Below, one piece after another: positions 41,478 to 51,456 of a DNA stretch of 60,513 nt. A program made the translations under genes and the position numbers. The stretch covers positions 1-60,513 of the forward strand of contig NZ_JAGIQL010000019.1 in the NCBI RefSeq assembly GCF_017813245.1, given 5' to 3'. Source of the stretch: Streptomyces montanisoli (GTDB lineage: Bacteria; Actinomycetota; Actinomycetes; Streptomycetales; Streptomycetaceae). The first letter of the stretch is position 1; each line of letters begins with the position of its first letter. The notes under the pieces are model-generated. The model saw only the letters and a program-made list of their open reading frames with translations, did no database searches and was not told where the DNA came from.

Positions 41478-42424
41478 CCGGCTTTCTCGTCAAGCGCCTG
41501 CTGCAGGCACTGGTCGTCCTCTTCCTCGTCACGATCATCGTGTTCCTGCTGCTGCACGCCCTGCCCGGCGGCCCGGCACGCGCCATCCTCGGCCCTAAGG
41601 GCACACCGCAGCAGATAGCGCACTTCAACGAGGTCCAGGGCTACAACAACCCGTTGCCCGTGCAGTACTGGGACTACCTCGTCCGCCTCTTCCACGGCAA
41701 CCTCGGCGAGTCGTACAAGCTCAACGAGTCCGTCAGCTCCCTGCTCGGGCAGCGGCTGCCCAAGACACTGATCCTGACGGTCCTGGCGACCATCGTCGCC
41801 GTCGCCGTCGCCGTGCCGCTCGGCCTGCTCCAGGCCGTACGCCGCGGCAAGCCCGCCGACTACCTGCTGACCGCGGGCGCGTTCCTCGCGTACGCCACCC
41901 CGGTGTTCTTCCTCGGCCTCATCCTCATCATCGTCTTCAGCCAGGCGATACCGATCTTCCCCGCCGAGGCACCACAGGGCACGTCGATCGGCTCCATCTT
42001 CAGCGGCTTCTCCGGCATGATCCTGCCCATCGCCACCATGGCGCTCGGCATCATCGCGATGTTCAGCCGGTACATGCGCTCGGCGACGCTGGACAACCTG
42101 ACCGAGGAGTACGTGCGCACCGCGATGGCCAAGGGCCAGTCGAGCCGGCGCATCCTCGCCAAGCACGTCCTGCGCAACGCGCTGATCCCGCTGGTCACCC
42201 TGCTCGGCCTCTACCTGCCGACCCTGTTCAGCGGCGCGCTCGTCGTCGAGTCCATGTTCAACTACCCCGGAATGGGACTGCTGTTCTGGAACGCGGCACA
42301 GGGCAGCGACTTCCCCGTACTGCTCGGCGTGACGCTGGTCGTCGGCGTCGCCACCGTCGTCGGGTCCCTGGTGACCGACATCGTCTATGCCGTACTCGAC
42401 CCCCGCATCCGGAGCGTGTCATGA
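41474..42424 (+). CDS. Peptide ABC transporter permease (DppB-like)
   Basis: A 316-residue inner-membrane permease with six segments: start LVKRLLQALVVLFLVTIIVFLLLHALPGGPA, and the EAA loop EEYVRTAMAKGQSSRRILAKHVLRNALIPL that contacts the ATPase. GTG start overlaps the SBP stop (GTGA), and its own stop overlaps the next permease (ATGA). Confidence 0.93.
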   Translation: MTGFLVKRLLQALVVLFLVTIIVFLLLHALPGGPARAILGPKGTPQQIAHFNEVQGYNNPLPVQYWDYLVRLFHGNLGESYKLNESVSSLLGQRLPKTLILTVLATIVAVAVAVPLGLLQAVRRGKPADYLLTAGAFLAYATPVFFLGLILIIVFSQAIPIFPAEAPQGTSIGSIFSGFSGMILPIATMALGIIAMFSRYMRSATLDNLTEEYVRTAMAKGQSSRRILAKHVLRNALIPLVTLLGLYLPTLFSGALVVESMFNYPGMGLLFWNAAQGSDFPVLLGVTLVVGVATVVGSLVTDIVYAVLDPRIRSVS

Positions 42425-43326
42425 GCGTGATCTCACCCGCCGTCGCCCCGGGGCACGAGGAGGCCGCGCAGGCCACCCCGTCGCTCGCCCGGCGCACCGT
42501 CCAGGTCTTCACCCGCAACAAGCTCGCTCTGGCCGGCGTCGTCGTCCTCGTGCTGCTCCTGCTGTTCTGCTACGTGGGGCCGCTCGTCCACCCGACCGAC
42601 CAGGTGCACACCGACCTGTCGCAGGCGAGCCTGGCGCCCGGCGCGCCTGGCCACCTGCTCGGCACCACCGACCTCGGCTACGACCTGGTGGGCCGTCTCA
42701 TGGTGGCCGGCCAGTCGTCCCTCGAAGTGGGCCTCGCCGCCGGTGTGCTCGCCACGCTCTTCGGCACCGTATGGGGCGCCGTGTCCGGCTACTTCGGCGG
42801 CTGGGTCGACGCGGTGATGATGCGCGTGACGGACGCCGCGCTCGCCATCCCCGCGATGTTCCTGCTCGTCGTCGTTTCCGCGATCATCACCCCGAGCAAG
42901 ACCATCCTGATCCTGATCATCGCGGCCGTCGCCTGGCTCTCTCCCGCACGCCTCGTGCGCGGCGAGGCGCTGTCCCTGCGCGACCGCGAGTACGTGCAGG
43001 CCATGCGCATGATGGGCGGCGGCGGCGCGCGCGCCGTGTTCCGCCACATCGTGCCCAACGCCATCGGCACCGTCATCGTCAACGCCACCTTCCAGGTCGC
43101 CGACGCCATCCTCTACGTCAGCTACCTGGCCTTCCTCGGCCTGTCCATACCGCCGCCCGCCACGGACTGGGGCTCGATGCTGTCCTCCGGCATCACCTAC
43201 ACCCAGAACGGCTACTGGTGGATGATCTTCCCCGCGGGCATCGCGATCGTCCTCGTCGTCGGCGCCTTCAACTTCATCGGCGACGGCCTCAGGGACGCCT
43301 TCGAAGTACGGCTGCAGAAGAAGTGA
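42421..43326 (+). CDS. Peptide ABC transporter permease (DppC-like)
   Basis: A 301-residue permease with the DppC/OppC N-terminal segment (FTRNKLALAGVVVLVLLLLFCYVGPL), GTTDLGYDLVGRLMVAGQSSLEVGLAAGVLATLFGTVWG and the EAA loop REYVQAMRMMGGGGARAVFRHIVPNAIG. Pairs with the DppB-like protein to form the channel. Confidence 0.93.
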   Translation: MSVISPAVAPGHEEAAQATPSLARRTVQVFTRNKLALAGVVVLVLLLLFCYVGPLVHPTDQVHTDLSQASLAPGAPGHLLGTTDLGYDLVGRLMVAGQSSLEVGLAAGVLATLFGTVWGAVSGYFGGWVDAVMMRVTDAALAIPAMFLLVVVSAIITPSKTILILIIAAVAWLSPARLVRGEALSLRDREYVQAMRMMGGGGARAVFRHIVPNAIGTVIVNATFQVADAILYVSYLAFLGLSIPPPATDWGSMLSSGITYTQNGYWWMIFPAGIAIVLVVGAFNFIGDGLRDAFEVRLQKK

Positions 43327-43387
43327 AGGACCGACCCCGCACGACGGCCCCTCGCACGACGGCCCCCCTCGCACTAAGGACCCAGCC

Positions 43388-45418
43388 ATGAGCGAACCCC
43401 TGCTCAGCGTCGACGACCTGCACGTCGAGATCGCGAGCCGTGACAGGACCGTCCACGCACTCGACGGCGTCAACTTCGACCTCGCGCCCGGCGAGGCGCT
43501 CGGCGTCGTCGGCGAGTCCGGCTCCGGCAAGACCATGACCGCGCTCAGCCTCCTCGGCCTGCTGCCGAGCGGCGGCTCCGTCACCCGCGGCAGCGTGCGC
43601 TTCGACGGCGACGACCTGATCGCAGGCGGCGACAGGAAACTGCGCGACGTGCGCGGCAACACGATGGGCGTGGTCTTCCAGGACCCGCTGACCTCCCTCA
43701 ACCCGACGATGACGATCGGTGCCCAGGTCGCGGAGCCACTGCTGCTGCACCACGACATCGGCAAGAAGGAGGCCTGGGCGCGCGCCCAGGACATGCTGGG
43801 CCTCGTCGGCATGCCCCAGCCCGCCGAGCGCATGAAGAACTACCCGCACCAGCTCTCCGGCGGCATGCGGCAGCGCGTCGCCATCGCCATGGCGCTGGTG
43901 TGCGAGCCGAAGCTGCTGATCGCCGACGAACCCACCACGGCGCTCGACGTCACCACGCAGCACCAGATCCTGGAGCTCATCGACGACCTGCGTTCCCGCC
44001 TCGGCATGGCGATGATCCTCGTCACCCACGACCTCGGCGTGATCGCCAACCGCGTCGACCGGGTCGCCGTGATGTACGCGGGGAAGATCGCCGAGACGGC
44101 GGGCGTGCGGTCGCTGTTCCGCGCGCCCAGGCACCGCTACACGGAGGCGCTGTTCGCCGCCCTGCCGGAGAAGGCCGTCATCGGCGCTACCGAGCTGCGC
44201 ACGATCCCCGGCCTGCCGCCCAACCTCGCGGTGGAGCAGCACGGCTGCCGCTTCGCCGCGCGATGCGCGTACGCCACCGACGTGTGCCGCACCGAGGAGC
44301 CGGCCCTCACCGGCGACGACCACGCGTTCGCCTGCTTCCACCCGGTGCCCCTCGATGCGGCGGACCCGCTCGACGACGTGGCACCGGGCGGCCAGCGCCA
44401 CACCCCGGCCGTCACCTCGGGCGCGCCGCTGCTTGAGATCACCGACCTGCGCAAGGACTTCCCGCTCAGGGGCGGGCCCTTCGCGCGCGGCCGCGGCACC
44501 GTCAGCGCCGTCGGCGGGGTCACGCTCACCGTGCGCAAGGGGGAGACCTTCGGCGTGGTGGGCGAGTCCGGCTGCGGCAAGACCACCATCGGGCGCATGG
44601 TCGCGGGCCTCGAGGACCCGACGTCGGGCTCCATCACGTTCGAGGGCCGCGATCTCGCGACGATGACCAGGGCGGAGCGGCGCCGCCACCGCAAGTCCAT
44701 CCAGCTGATGTTCCAGGACTCCACGGCCGCGATGGACCCGCGCATGCGCGTCGGCACGATCCTGCGCGAGCCGCTCGTGATCCAGGGCGCAGGCGACCGC
44801 GCCGAGCAGGACAAGATCGTCGCCGAGCTCCTCGACGCGGTGGGCCTGCCGCGCGGCGCGGTCGACCGCTACCCGCACGAGTTCTCCGGCGGCCAGCGCC
44901 AGCGGCTAGGCCTCGCCCGCGCCCTGACGCTGTCGCCCGAGCTCATCGTGGCCGACGAGCCGGTCTCCGCGCTCGACGTGTCCGTGCAGGCGCAGATCCT
45001 CAACCTGATGCGCGAACTGCAGCGCGACCGCGAGCTGACGTATCTGTTCATCTCGCACGACCTCGCCGTGATCCGCTACCTCGCGGACACCGTGGGCGTC
45101 ATGTACCTCGGCAAGCTCGTCGAGTGCGGGCCGGCCGACCAGGTGTACGCGCGGCCGCTGCACCCGTACACGCGCGGCCTGCTCGACACGGTCAACGTGC
45201 CGGACCCGGAGGCGGCGGGCGACGGTGGTACCCCGCTCGGCGGCGAGACGCCGTCCGCGGCGAACCCGCCGTCGGGCTGCCGCTTCCGCACCCGCTGCCC
45301 GATCGCGCAGGACATCTGCGCGAAGGTGGAGCCCGCCGTCACCACGCCGGCCGGCGAGGGACACCAGGTGGCGTGCCACTTCCCGCTGGCCGGAGGGGCC
45401 CTGCAGGACGCCGCGTGA
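43388..45418 (+). CDS. Fused double ATP-binding protein of the peptide importer
   Basis: A 676-residue protein in which the DppD- and DppF-like ATPases are joined in one chain. First half: Walker A GESGSGKT (about 40-47), signature LSGGMRQR, Walker [13 protein letters not shown], oligopeptide C-terminal motif with Cys-rich CRFAARCAYATDVCRTEEP. Second half: Walker [31 protein letters not shown], and CRFRTRCPIAQDICAKVEP. The paired Cys clusters may bind an Fe-S cluster or metal, as known for this family. ATG 43388 has AAGGA upstream; 61 nt gap to the permease. A terminator follows at 45493. Confidence 0.93.
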   Translation: MSEPLLSVDDLHVEIASRDRTVHALDGVNFDLAPGEALGVVGESGSGKTMTALSLLGLLPSGGSVTRGSVRFDGDDLIAGGDRKLRDVRGNTMGVVFQDPLTSLNPTMTIGAQVAEPLLLHHDIGKKEAWARAQDMLGLVGMPQPAERMKNYPHQLSGGMRQRVAIAMALVCEPKLLIADEPTTALDVTTQHQILELIDDLRSRLGMAMILVTHDLGVIANRVDRVAVMYAGKIAETAGVRSLFRAPRHRYTEALFAALPEKAVIGATELRTIPGLPPNLAVEQHGCRFAARCAYATDVCRTEEPALTGDDHAFACFHPVPLDAADPLDDVAPGGQRHTPAVTSGAPLLEITDLRKDFPLRGGPFARGRGTVSAVGGVTLTVRKGETFGVVGESGCGKTTIGRMVAGLEDPTSGSITFEGRDLATMTRAERRRHRKSIQLMFQDSTAAMDPRMRVGTILREPLVIQGAGDRAEQDKIVAELLDAVGLPRGAVDRYPHEFSGGQRQRLGLARALTLSPELIVADEPVSALDVSVQAQILNLMRELQRDRELTYLFISHDLAVIRYLADTVGVMYLGKLVECGPADQVYARPLHPYTRGLLDTVNVPDPEAAGDGGTPLGGETPSAANPPSGCRFRTRCPIAQDICAKVEPAVTTPAGEGHQVACHFPLAGGALQDAA

Positions 45419-45492
45419 GCGCTGCGAGCGCCTGAGCGCGGCGTGCTCCCCGGCGCGGCGAGCGCCTGAGCGGCGCCGGCCCCGCAAGCCCC

Positions 45493-45527
45493 GCCCTCAC
45501 ACCGTGCCAAAGGGCCGGTGTGAGGGC
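45493..45527. terminator. Bidirectional hairpin terminator
   Basis: A 12-bp perfect stem (45493-45504 with 45516-45527, gccctcacaccg/cggtgtgagggc) and 11-nt loop between the convergent importer and CoA-transferase genes. A 15-bp direct repeat (45424-45438 and 45458-45472) precedes it. Confidence 0.8.
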
Positions 45528-45532
45528 GGACT

Positions 45533-46699
45533 TCACGCGTCCTGTACGGCGCCGCCCGCGAGCAGCGCGTCCGCGTCCCGCACCGACCACTCAGCGAGGA
45601 CGCGGCGCCCGTCGCCGCCCACGGGCCCCGGTGCCTGGGCCGTGTGCGTCGGGGTCGCCGAGAAGCGCGGTGCGGGGGAGGGGACGTCGCCGCCGTCCAC
45701 CGTGTCGTGTGTCCCGCGCGCCGCGAGGTGCGGGTCGCGCACCGCCTCCGCCCAGTTCAGCACGGGCGAGGCGCAGGCGTCCGAGCCGTCGAAGACCTCC
45801 TCCCACTCGGCGCGGGTACGGGAGGCGAACACCGCGGCGAACGCGGCGCGCATCGCGGGCCAGCGCTCGGCGTCGTACTGGCACCCGGCCCACTCGGGCA
45901 GGCCCAGGAGCTCCACCAGGCCCGCGTAGAACCGCGGTTCCAGCGCGCCGACCGCGAACCAGCCGCCGTCGGACGTCTCGTAGACGTCGTAGAACGGCCT
46001 GCCGGTGTCGAGGAGGTTCGTCCCGCGCTCGTCGGTCCATCCGTGGTAGCGGCGCTGCGCCCACACCATCGAGGAGAGGTGTGTGAGGCCGTCCACGATC
46101 GCCGCGTCGACCACCTGCCCCTGCCCGGTCGACCGCGCGTGGTGCAGCGCAGCCATCACACCGACCAGCAGGTACATCGAGCCGCCGCCGAAGTCGCCCA
46201 GCAGGTTGACCGGCACCTGCGGAGGGCCGCCCGCGCGGCCGATCGCGGACAACGCTCCCGTCAGCGATACGTAGTTGATGTCATGTCCCGCCGTCGACGC
46301 GCGCGGCCCCGACTGGCCCCAGCCCGTCATCCGCCCGTACACCAGGCGCGGGTTGCGGCCCAGCGCCTCGACGGGCCCCACGCCGAGCCGCTCGGCGACG
46401 CCCGGACGGTACGCCTCGATCAGGACGTCCGCCCGCTCGGCGAGCCGCAGCACGGCCTCGGGGCCCTCGGGGTGCTTGAGGTCGACCACCACCGAGCGCC
46501 TGCCCCGGTCGAGGCCGTCCGTCACCAGCGAGGGGACCGGCCGGTCCACGCGGACGACGTCCGCCCCCAGTTCGGCCAGCGTCATAGCGGCCATCGGAGC
46601 CGGGCCGATGCCGGCCAGCTCCACCACCCGGATCCCGGCCAGCGGGCCGGTGCGCGGCGGGGCGGCCTGCGGTGCGTGCGGGGTGCGGTCGGCGCTCAC
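45533..46699 (-). CDS. CaiB/BaiF family CoA-transferase, alpha-methylacyl-CoA racemase-like
   Basis: A 388-residue family III CoA-transferase fold protein: PLAGIRVVELAGIGPAPMAAMTLAELGADVVRVDRP, LIEAYRPGVAERLGVGP, GWGQSGPRASTAGHDINYVSLTGAL and VNLLGDFGGGSMYL. The GHDINY (His and Asp) and GDFGGGS pattern is that of alpha-methylacyl-CoA racemases rather than formyl-CoA transferases. Predicted role: epimerising 2-methylacyl-CoA esters in branched fatty acid or sterol degradation. The GTG start has GGAGG 4 nt upstream. Divergent from a TetR gene, its likely regulator. Confidence 0.87.
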   Translation of the reverse strand: MSADRTPHAPQAAPPRTGPLAGIRVVELAGIGPAPMAAMTLAELGADVVRVDRPVPSLVTDGLDRGRRSVVVDLKHPEGPEAVLRLAERADVLIEAYRPGVAERLGVGPVEALGRNPRLVYGRMTGWGQSGPRASTAGHDINYVSLTGALSAIGRAGGPPQVPVNLLGDFGGGSMYLLVGVMAALHHARSTGQGQVVDAAIVDGLTHLSSMVWAQRRYHGWTDERGTNLLDTGRPFYDVYETSDGGWFAVGALEPRFYAGLVELLGLPEWAGCQYDAERWPAMRAAFAAVFASRTRAEWEEVFDGSDACASPVLNWAEAVRDPHLAARGTHDTVDGGDVPSPAPRFSATPTHTAQAPGPVGGDGRRVLAEWSVRDADALLAGGAVQDA

Positions 46700-46863
46700 G
46701 TGACCTCCGTCGTCGTACGGTCGCTGCTCCGCCGCATGTTACTGACGGGTCCGCTCCCTGTCGGCCCGGCCGCCCCGTGAACCGGCACGGAGGGGCGCCC
46801 CGCTACCCTGGCGCACCTGAAGGACAGCGGCGACGGCGAACGCAGCACAGGGAGGGCGGCCCA

Positions 46864-47517
46864 ATGGCCCGGCGGGGCGGCGGGAACGAGGCGGTGCGGG
46901 ACATGCGGGACATCCCCGGGCGCGACGGCGAGCGCGTACGCATCGAGGAGGCCGCCCACCGCTGCCTCGCGGCGAGCGGCGGCGAGTCCGCGTCCGTGGG
47001 AGAGATACTCGCCGAGGCGGGCCTGTCCACCCGCGCCTTCTACCGCCACTTCGGCTCGAAGGACGACCTGCTGCTCGCCATGTTCCGCAGGGACGCCGAG
47101 CGCTTCACGGCCGAGATGCGCGACGTCACCAGGGCCGCCTCGTCGCCGACGGACGCGCTGCGGCGCTTCGTGCGTGCCACGCTGCGGCTCACCTGGGACC
47201 CGCGGCGCCGGCGGAACGTGCTGCTCATGGTCTGCGAGCAGGCCGTGCGGGCCAAGGGGTACGGGGCGGAGCGAGCGAGGGTCGACGCGGTCGCCGACGG
47301 GCTGCTCGCCGGGATACTTCAACAGGGCAGGGAGCGGGGCGAGTTCCCCTGGGTCAGCGACGCGTCGGCGGACGCGGGGTGCATCGGCTCGCTGCTGCGG
47401 CAGGCCTTCGACGAGCAGCTCGCCGCCCCCTCGCCCGACGGCGCGCGCGCGGCAGGCGACCGCGTCGTCGACTTCGCGCTCAGGGCGCTCGGCGGCCGCG
47501 GCGGCCTCGCACGGTGA
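46864..47517 (+). CDS. TetR family regulator
   Basis: A 217-residue regulator. Helix-turn-helix at about 25-70 (RIEEAAHRCLAASGGESASVGEILAEAGLSTRAFYRHFGSKDDLLLAMF), then an all-helical ligand domain (FVRATLRLTWDPRRRRNVLLMVCEQAVRAKGYG). Tight divergent pairing with the racemase gene (164 bp) suggests control of acyl-CoA metabolism. ATG 46864 has GGGAGG 8 nt upstream. Confidence 0.87.
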   Translation: MARRGGGNEAVRDMRDIPGRDGERVRIEEAAHRCLAASGGESASVGEILAEAGLSTRAFYRHFGSKDDLLLAMFRRDAERFTAEMRDVTRAASSPTDALRRFVRATLRLTWDPRRRRNVLLMVCEQAVRAKGYGAERARVDAVADGLLAGILQQGRERGEFPWVSDASADAGCIGSLLRQAFDEQLAAPSPDGARAAGDRVVDFALRALGGRGGLAR

Positions 47518-47527
47518 CCGACGGCGC

Positions 47528-47556
47528 GGGGGCCCGCCGCTGTGCGGCGAGCCCCC
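47528..47556. terminator. Hairpin between tetR and the GH92 gene
   Basis: A 13-bp stem with one mismatch (47528-47540 with 47544-47556) and a 3-nt loop, between the convergent TetR and mannosidase genes, 11 nt after tetR and 25 nt after the mannosidase stop. Confidence 0.7.
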
Positions 47557-47580
47557 GGCCGGTACTGCGGTGCGGCGCGG

Positions 47581-50500
47581 TCAGTGCAGCAGTTCCACCT
47601 CCGCCAGGGTGCTCTGGTGGTCGGCCACCAGCCGGTAGTGCGTGTAGGAGCCGGGGTGGGCGATGGTGAACGGGCGCGTCTGCTTGTCCCAGCTGAACGA
47701 CTCGTTCGACCGCTTGTCGAGCGTCGTCCAGTGGCTGTTGTCCGTGGAGCCCTGGAGGACCCAGCCGTCCGGCGCCTTCGTGCGGTCCGAGGACGTCAGC
47801 GTGTACTGGACGCCCTTGACCGCGTCACCCGACGTGCCGAGCGGCAGGTCGATCGACGTGAACGTGGCGTTCGTGTCCGACGTGTTGTCGAAGAGCGCGC
47901 CTTCACCCGACAGGGCGTCGGTGCGCGGCGCCGGCGCCTGGTCGCCCTTGGTGATCGATGTCGGGCCGTCCTTCTCGCCACTGCCCCACGACGAAGGCTT
48001 CAAGCCCATCGAGAAGTCCAGCGTGCCGCCCTTGGAGAGCAGGTCGTGGGGGAGCGAGGTGGAGTTCCACCGCTTCCCGTTGAACTTCACACCCTGGATG
48101 TAGATGTTCTTGGAGCTGTTGCGCGGGGCGTTGATGGTCAGCTTGTGGCCGTTCTCCAGGTGGATGGTGGCCTGCTTGAACAGCGGGGAGCCGATCGTGT
48201 AGTCGCCGCTGCCCATCACCATCGGGTAGAAGCCGAGCGACGAGAAGATGTACCAGGCCGACTGCTCGCCGTTGTCCTCGTCACCGTGGTAGCCCTGGCC
48301 GATGTCGGAGCCCTGGTAGAGCCTGGAGAGCACCTCGCGGACCTTGGCCTGCGTCTTGTACGGCTGGCCTGCCGCGTCGTACATGTACGTGATGGCGTGG
48401 GCCGGCTGGTTGTTCTGGCCGAGCTCGCCCATCCGGGTGTCGCGGGCCTCGATCATCTCGTGGATGACACCGCCGTAGGCGCCGGTGAACGTCGCCGTCT
48501 CCGGGGTGGAGAAGAACGTGTCGAGCTTCTTCGCCAGCCCGGCGCGGCCGCCGTACACGTCGGCGAGGCCCCTGGTGTCCTGCGGCACGGTGAAGGAGTA
48601 GCCCCAGCCGTTGCTCTCCGTGTAGTCGCCACCCCATTCGCGCGGGTCGTACTGGCCGGGCGGCAGGTGCCAGTTGCCCTGGTCGTCACGGCCCTGGAAG
48701 AAGCCGACCTGCTTGTCGTAGAGCTTGACGTAGTCCTGGGCACGGTTGAGGAAGTACGCGGACTCCTCCTTGTACCGCTTCTTGCCCGTCTTCGCGTACA
48801 GCGCCTTGCCCATCTGGGAGATGCCGTAGTCGTTGACGTAGCCCTCCATCGCCCAGGAGAAGCCCTCACCGGTGCTGGTGGTGGTGTATCCCAGGAACGG
48901 GGAGGTGTTCATGCCCTTGCGGCCGACGCCCGAGGACGGCGGCACCACCGTGGCGTTCTTCACCGCGGCGTCGTAGGCCGCCTCGGCGTCGAACTTCACG
49001 CCCTTGACGTAGGCGTCGGCGAACGCCACGTCGGACGACGTGCCCGTCATCAGGTCCGCGTAGCCGGGCGACGACCAGCGCGAGGTCCAGCCGCCGTCCT
49101 TGTACTGCTGCACGAACCCGTCGACCATCTCGCCCGCCTTCTTCGGCGTGAGCAGCGAGTAGGCCGGCCAGGTGGTCCTGTACGTGTCCCAGAAGCCGTT
49201 GTTGACGTACACCTTGCCGTCGACGATCTTCGCGCCGGTGTGCGTGGCGGTGTCCTGGCTCTTCATCGGCGAGAAGGGGCTGGCGTACTGGTAGACCGGG
49301 TGCCTCTTCGTGCCGGTGTTCTCGTAACCCGAGTTGGGGTACAGGTACAGCCGGTACATGTTGGAGTAGAGCGTGGTGAGCTGGTCCTCGGTCGCGCCCT
49401 TCACCGTGATGCGGCCCATGAGCTTGTCCCACTGGGCGCGGGCGTCGTCGCGCACCTTGCGGTACGGCGTGCCCGCCGGGATCTCCTGCTCGAGGTTGGC
49501 CTTGGCCTGGTCGACGCTGATCAGCGAGGTGGCCATCCGCAGGGTCACCGTGTGGCCGTGCCGGGCGTGGAACCTCATCCAGCCGGTGACACCGCTCGAA
49601 TCGGCGTCGGTGGCGGCCGAGTCGAAGCTCCCGTACACGAACAGCCGCGTGGCGCCCGTGGACAGGCCGCTCTTGACGTCGGAGTAGCCGGTGAACGTGC
49701 CGTTCGACTTGTCGAGGGTCAGGCCGCCCTGCTTCGAGACGTTGTCGAAGATGACCGACGCGTCCTTGCCCGGGTAGGTGAAGCGCATCATGGCGGCGTG
49801 GTCGGTCGGTGCCACCTGGGCCTTCAGCCCGTTCTCGAAGGTGACGCCGTACTCGTAGGGCCGCGCCTCCTCCTTGGCGTGGCTGAACGGCAGCGCGCGC
49901 CCGGTGCGCGAGGTGTCCGGCGTGCCGGAGGCGGTGGACGGCATCAGCTGGAAGGTCTGCCGGTCACCCATCCAGGGGCTCGGCTCGTGGCTGAGGCCGA
50001 TCGCCTGCATCTCGGGGAGGTTGTCCGCGTTGTTGGTGCTGGCGTAGTTGTAGAGCCAGCTCGTGGAGCCCGCGTCGGTCTCCGGCGTCCAGAAGTTGAA
50101 GCCGTTGGGCACTGCGGCCGCGGGGAAGTTGTTGCCGCGCGAGTAGTTGCCGCTGGAGTTCGTGCCCCGGGTGGTCAGCGCGTAGTCCGCGAGGTGGGCC
50201 TTCGGCCTGGCGGGCTTTTTGACGGCGAGGCCGATGTCGTCCACCCAGCCCTGGAACTTCTGCGGCCCCTTCGGCGCGTCGTACGCCACCAGGATCCGGT
50301 CGACGGTCTTGCCCGCGGCGACGTCACCGATGCTGGAGACACGGTGGTTCCACTGGTTGACGTACAGGGACTTGGAGGCGCCCTGTGCGCGCGGGCTGAC
50401 GCCGAAGCCGTTCTGGTCGACGGCGCCGAGGTCGCTGAGGTACGTGCCGTCGGTGAAGGCCAGGTCGACGGAGACGTTGGTGGCCTGGTAGCTGAGGTCG

Positions 50501-51423
50501 CCGCCGGGCATCGCCGGGAAGATCTCGTACGAGAGCTGCGTGTCGCGGCGCACGGCCACGTTCACGTCGAAGACCTTGTTGTACGAGTAGCCGCGGTCCT
50601 TCGCGGTCTGCGAACCGGCGTAGCGCAGCGCCTTCTTGCCCGTGAAGCCCATGCCGACCTTGGCGGTCGGCGAGGACGTCGGCCCGCTGTCGACGCGGGT
50701 GAGCATCTGCGGGGGCGGCGGCGCGTCGGTGGCGCCGGAGATCAGCTGCAGGCCGGCGAGCTGGGTGGCGTCCGTGGCACCGTTGTTGGCGGTGACCTCG
50801 AGGCGGTAGTGGGCGTAGGCGGGTTGCGAGCCGCCGAGGTCGTAGTTCTTGAGCTGGAACCTGTCGGAGAAGGACTGGTCGCTCTGCGTGTCGAGAGTCT
50901 TCCAGTCCTTGCCGTCCGTGGACCCTTCCAGCTTCCAGGACTTCGGGTCGCGCTCCGCGTGGTCGTTGGCGGACGTCATCGCGTAGCCGGTCAGGGTGAC
51001 GGGGGCGTCCATGTCGTAGGTGACCCAGGCGGTCGGGGTGAACGCCAGCCACTTGGTGGCGGAGTCGCCGTCCGTCAGGTTGCGGGCCACCTCGCCGCCG
51101 CCGGTGTTCTCGTTGCTGGCGGTGATCGCGGCCACGTGGTCGTTCGTGTTGCCGGGGGCGCCGCTGTTGTACTTGCCGTTGACGCCGGAGACCCGCGGCG
51201 CGCCGCCCCTCCCGGTCTCGGCCGTGTCCGTCCAGGTGGGAGCGGGGTCGTTCGCCTCGAACGAGGAGCTGAAGGACGTCTTCGCGTGGTGCCGGCCCGC
51301 TGACGAGGCGGAGGCGGCCAGAGCCGAGCCCTGTGCCGAGGCCACGAGAGCCAGAGCCGCCAGGCCGACGGTCAGCGACCGTCTGCGTCTTGGCCGCCCG
51401 CTGGGGGGATGGGGGTGCTGCAT
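47581..51423 (-). CDS. Secreted GH92 alpha-mannosidase with flanking F5/8-type domains
   Basis: A 1280-residue exported enzyme. Twin-arginine-rich n-region (RPRRRR) with signal cut near ALA|AS (residue 36). A discoidin (F5/8 type C)-like domain at about 85-230 (ARNLTDGDSATKWLAF...WKLEGSTDGKDWKTLDTQSDQSF...HYRLEVTANNGA), a jelly-roll region to about 430, the GH92 catalytic part (about 440-1130) including GVTFENGLKAQVAPTDHAAMMRF, YGGVIHEMIEARDTRMGELGQNNQPAHAI and the key GDEDNGEQSAWYIFSSLGFYP (about 1046), then a second F5/8-like domain at the C-terminus. GH92 enzymes are Ca-dependent inverting exo-alpha-mannosidases acting on N-glycans or yeast mannan. ATG 51423 has GGAG 8 nt upstream. Confidence 0.92.
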   Translation of the reverse strand: MQHPHPPSGRPRRRRSLTVGLAALALVASAQGSALAASASSAGRHHAKTSFSSSFEANDPAPTWTDTAETGRGGAPRVSGVNGKYNSGAPGNTNDHVAAITASNENTGGGEVARNLTDGDSATKWLAFTPTAWVTYDMDAPVTLTGYAMTSANDHAERDPKSWKLEGSTDGKDWKTLDTQSDQSFSDRFQLKNYDLGGSQPAYAHYRLEVTANNGATDATQLAGLQLISGATDAPPPPQMLTRVDSGPTSSPTAKVGMGFTGKKALRYAGSQTAKDRGYSYNKVFDVNVAVRRDTQLSYEIFPAMPGGDLSYQATNVSVDLAFTDGTYLSDLGAVDQNGFGVSPRAQGASKSLYVNQWNHRVSSIGDVAAGKTVDRILVAYDAPKGPQKFQGWVDDIGLAVKKPARPKAHLADYALTTRGTNSSGNYSRGNNFPAAAVPNGFNFWTPETDAGSTSWLYNYASTNNADNLPEMQAIGLSHEPSPWMGDRQTFQLMPSTASGTPDTSRTGRALPFSHAKEEARPYEYGVTFENGLKAQVAPTDHAAMMRFTYPGKDASVIFDNVSKQGGLTLDKSNGTFTGYSDVKSGLSTGATRLFVYGSFDSAATDADSSGVTGWMRFHARHGHTVTLRMATSLISVDQAKANLEQEIPAGTPYRKVRDDARAQWDKLMGRITVKGATEDQLTTLYSNMYRLYLYPNSGYENTGTKRHPVYQYASPFSPMKSQDTATHTGAKIVDGKVYVNNGFWDTYRTTWPAYSLLTPKKAGEMVDGFVQQYKDGGWTSRWSSPGYADLMTGTSSDVAFADAYVKGVKFDAEAAYDAAVKNATVVPPSSGVGRKGMNTSPFLGYTTTSTGEGFSWAMEGYVNDYGISQMGKALYAKTGKKRYKEESAYFLNRAQDYVKLYDKQVGFFQGRDDQGNWHLPPGQYDPREWGGDYTESNGWGYSFTVPQDTRGLADVYGGRAGLAKKLDTFFSTPETATFTGAYGGVIHEMIEARDTRMGELGQNNQPAHAITYMYDAAGQPYKTQAKVREVLSRLYQGSDIGQGYHGDEDNGEQSAWYIFSSLGFYPMVMGSGDYTIGSPLFKQATIHLENGHKLTINAPRNSSKNIYIQGVKFNGKRWNSTSLPHDLLSKGGTLDFSMGLKPSSWGSGEKDGPTSITKGDQAPAPRTDALSGEGALFDNTSDTNATFTSIDLPLGTSGDAVKGVQYTLTSSDRTKAPDGWVLQGSTDNSHWTTLDKRSNESFSWDKQTRPFTIAHPGSYTHYRLVADHQSTLAEVELLH

Positions 51424-51456
51424 GCGTACGCTCCCATGAGGGTTGGTCAGATACTG

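Noticed and set aside
47542..51303. 1253-codon open frame on the plus strand opposite the GH92 gene
   Set aside because: It is the antisense shadow of the mannosidase: no recognisable domain, no ribosome site, and composition dominated by V/R/G/H as expected for a high-GC antisense frame.
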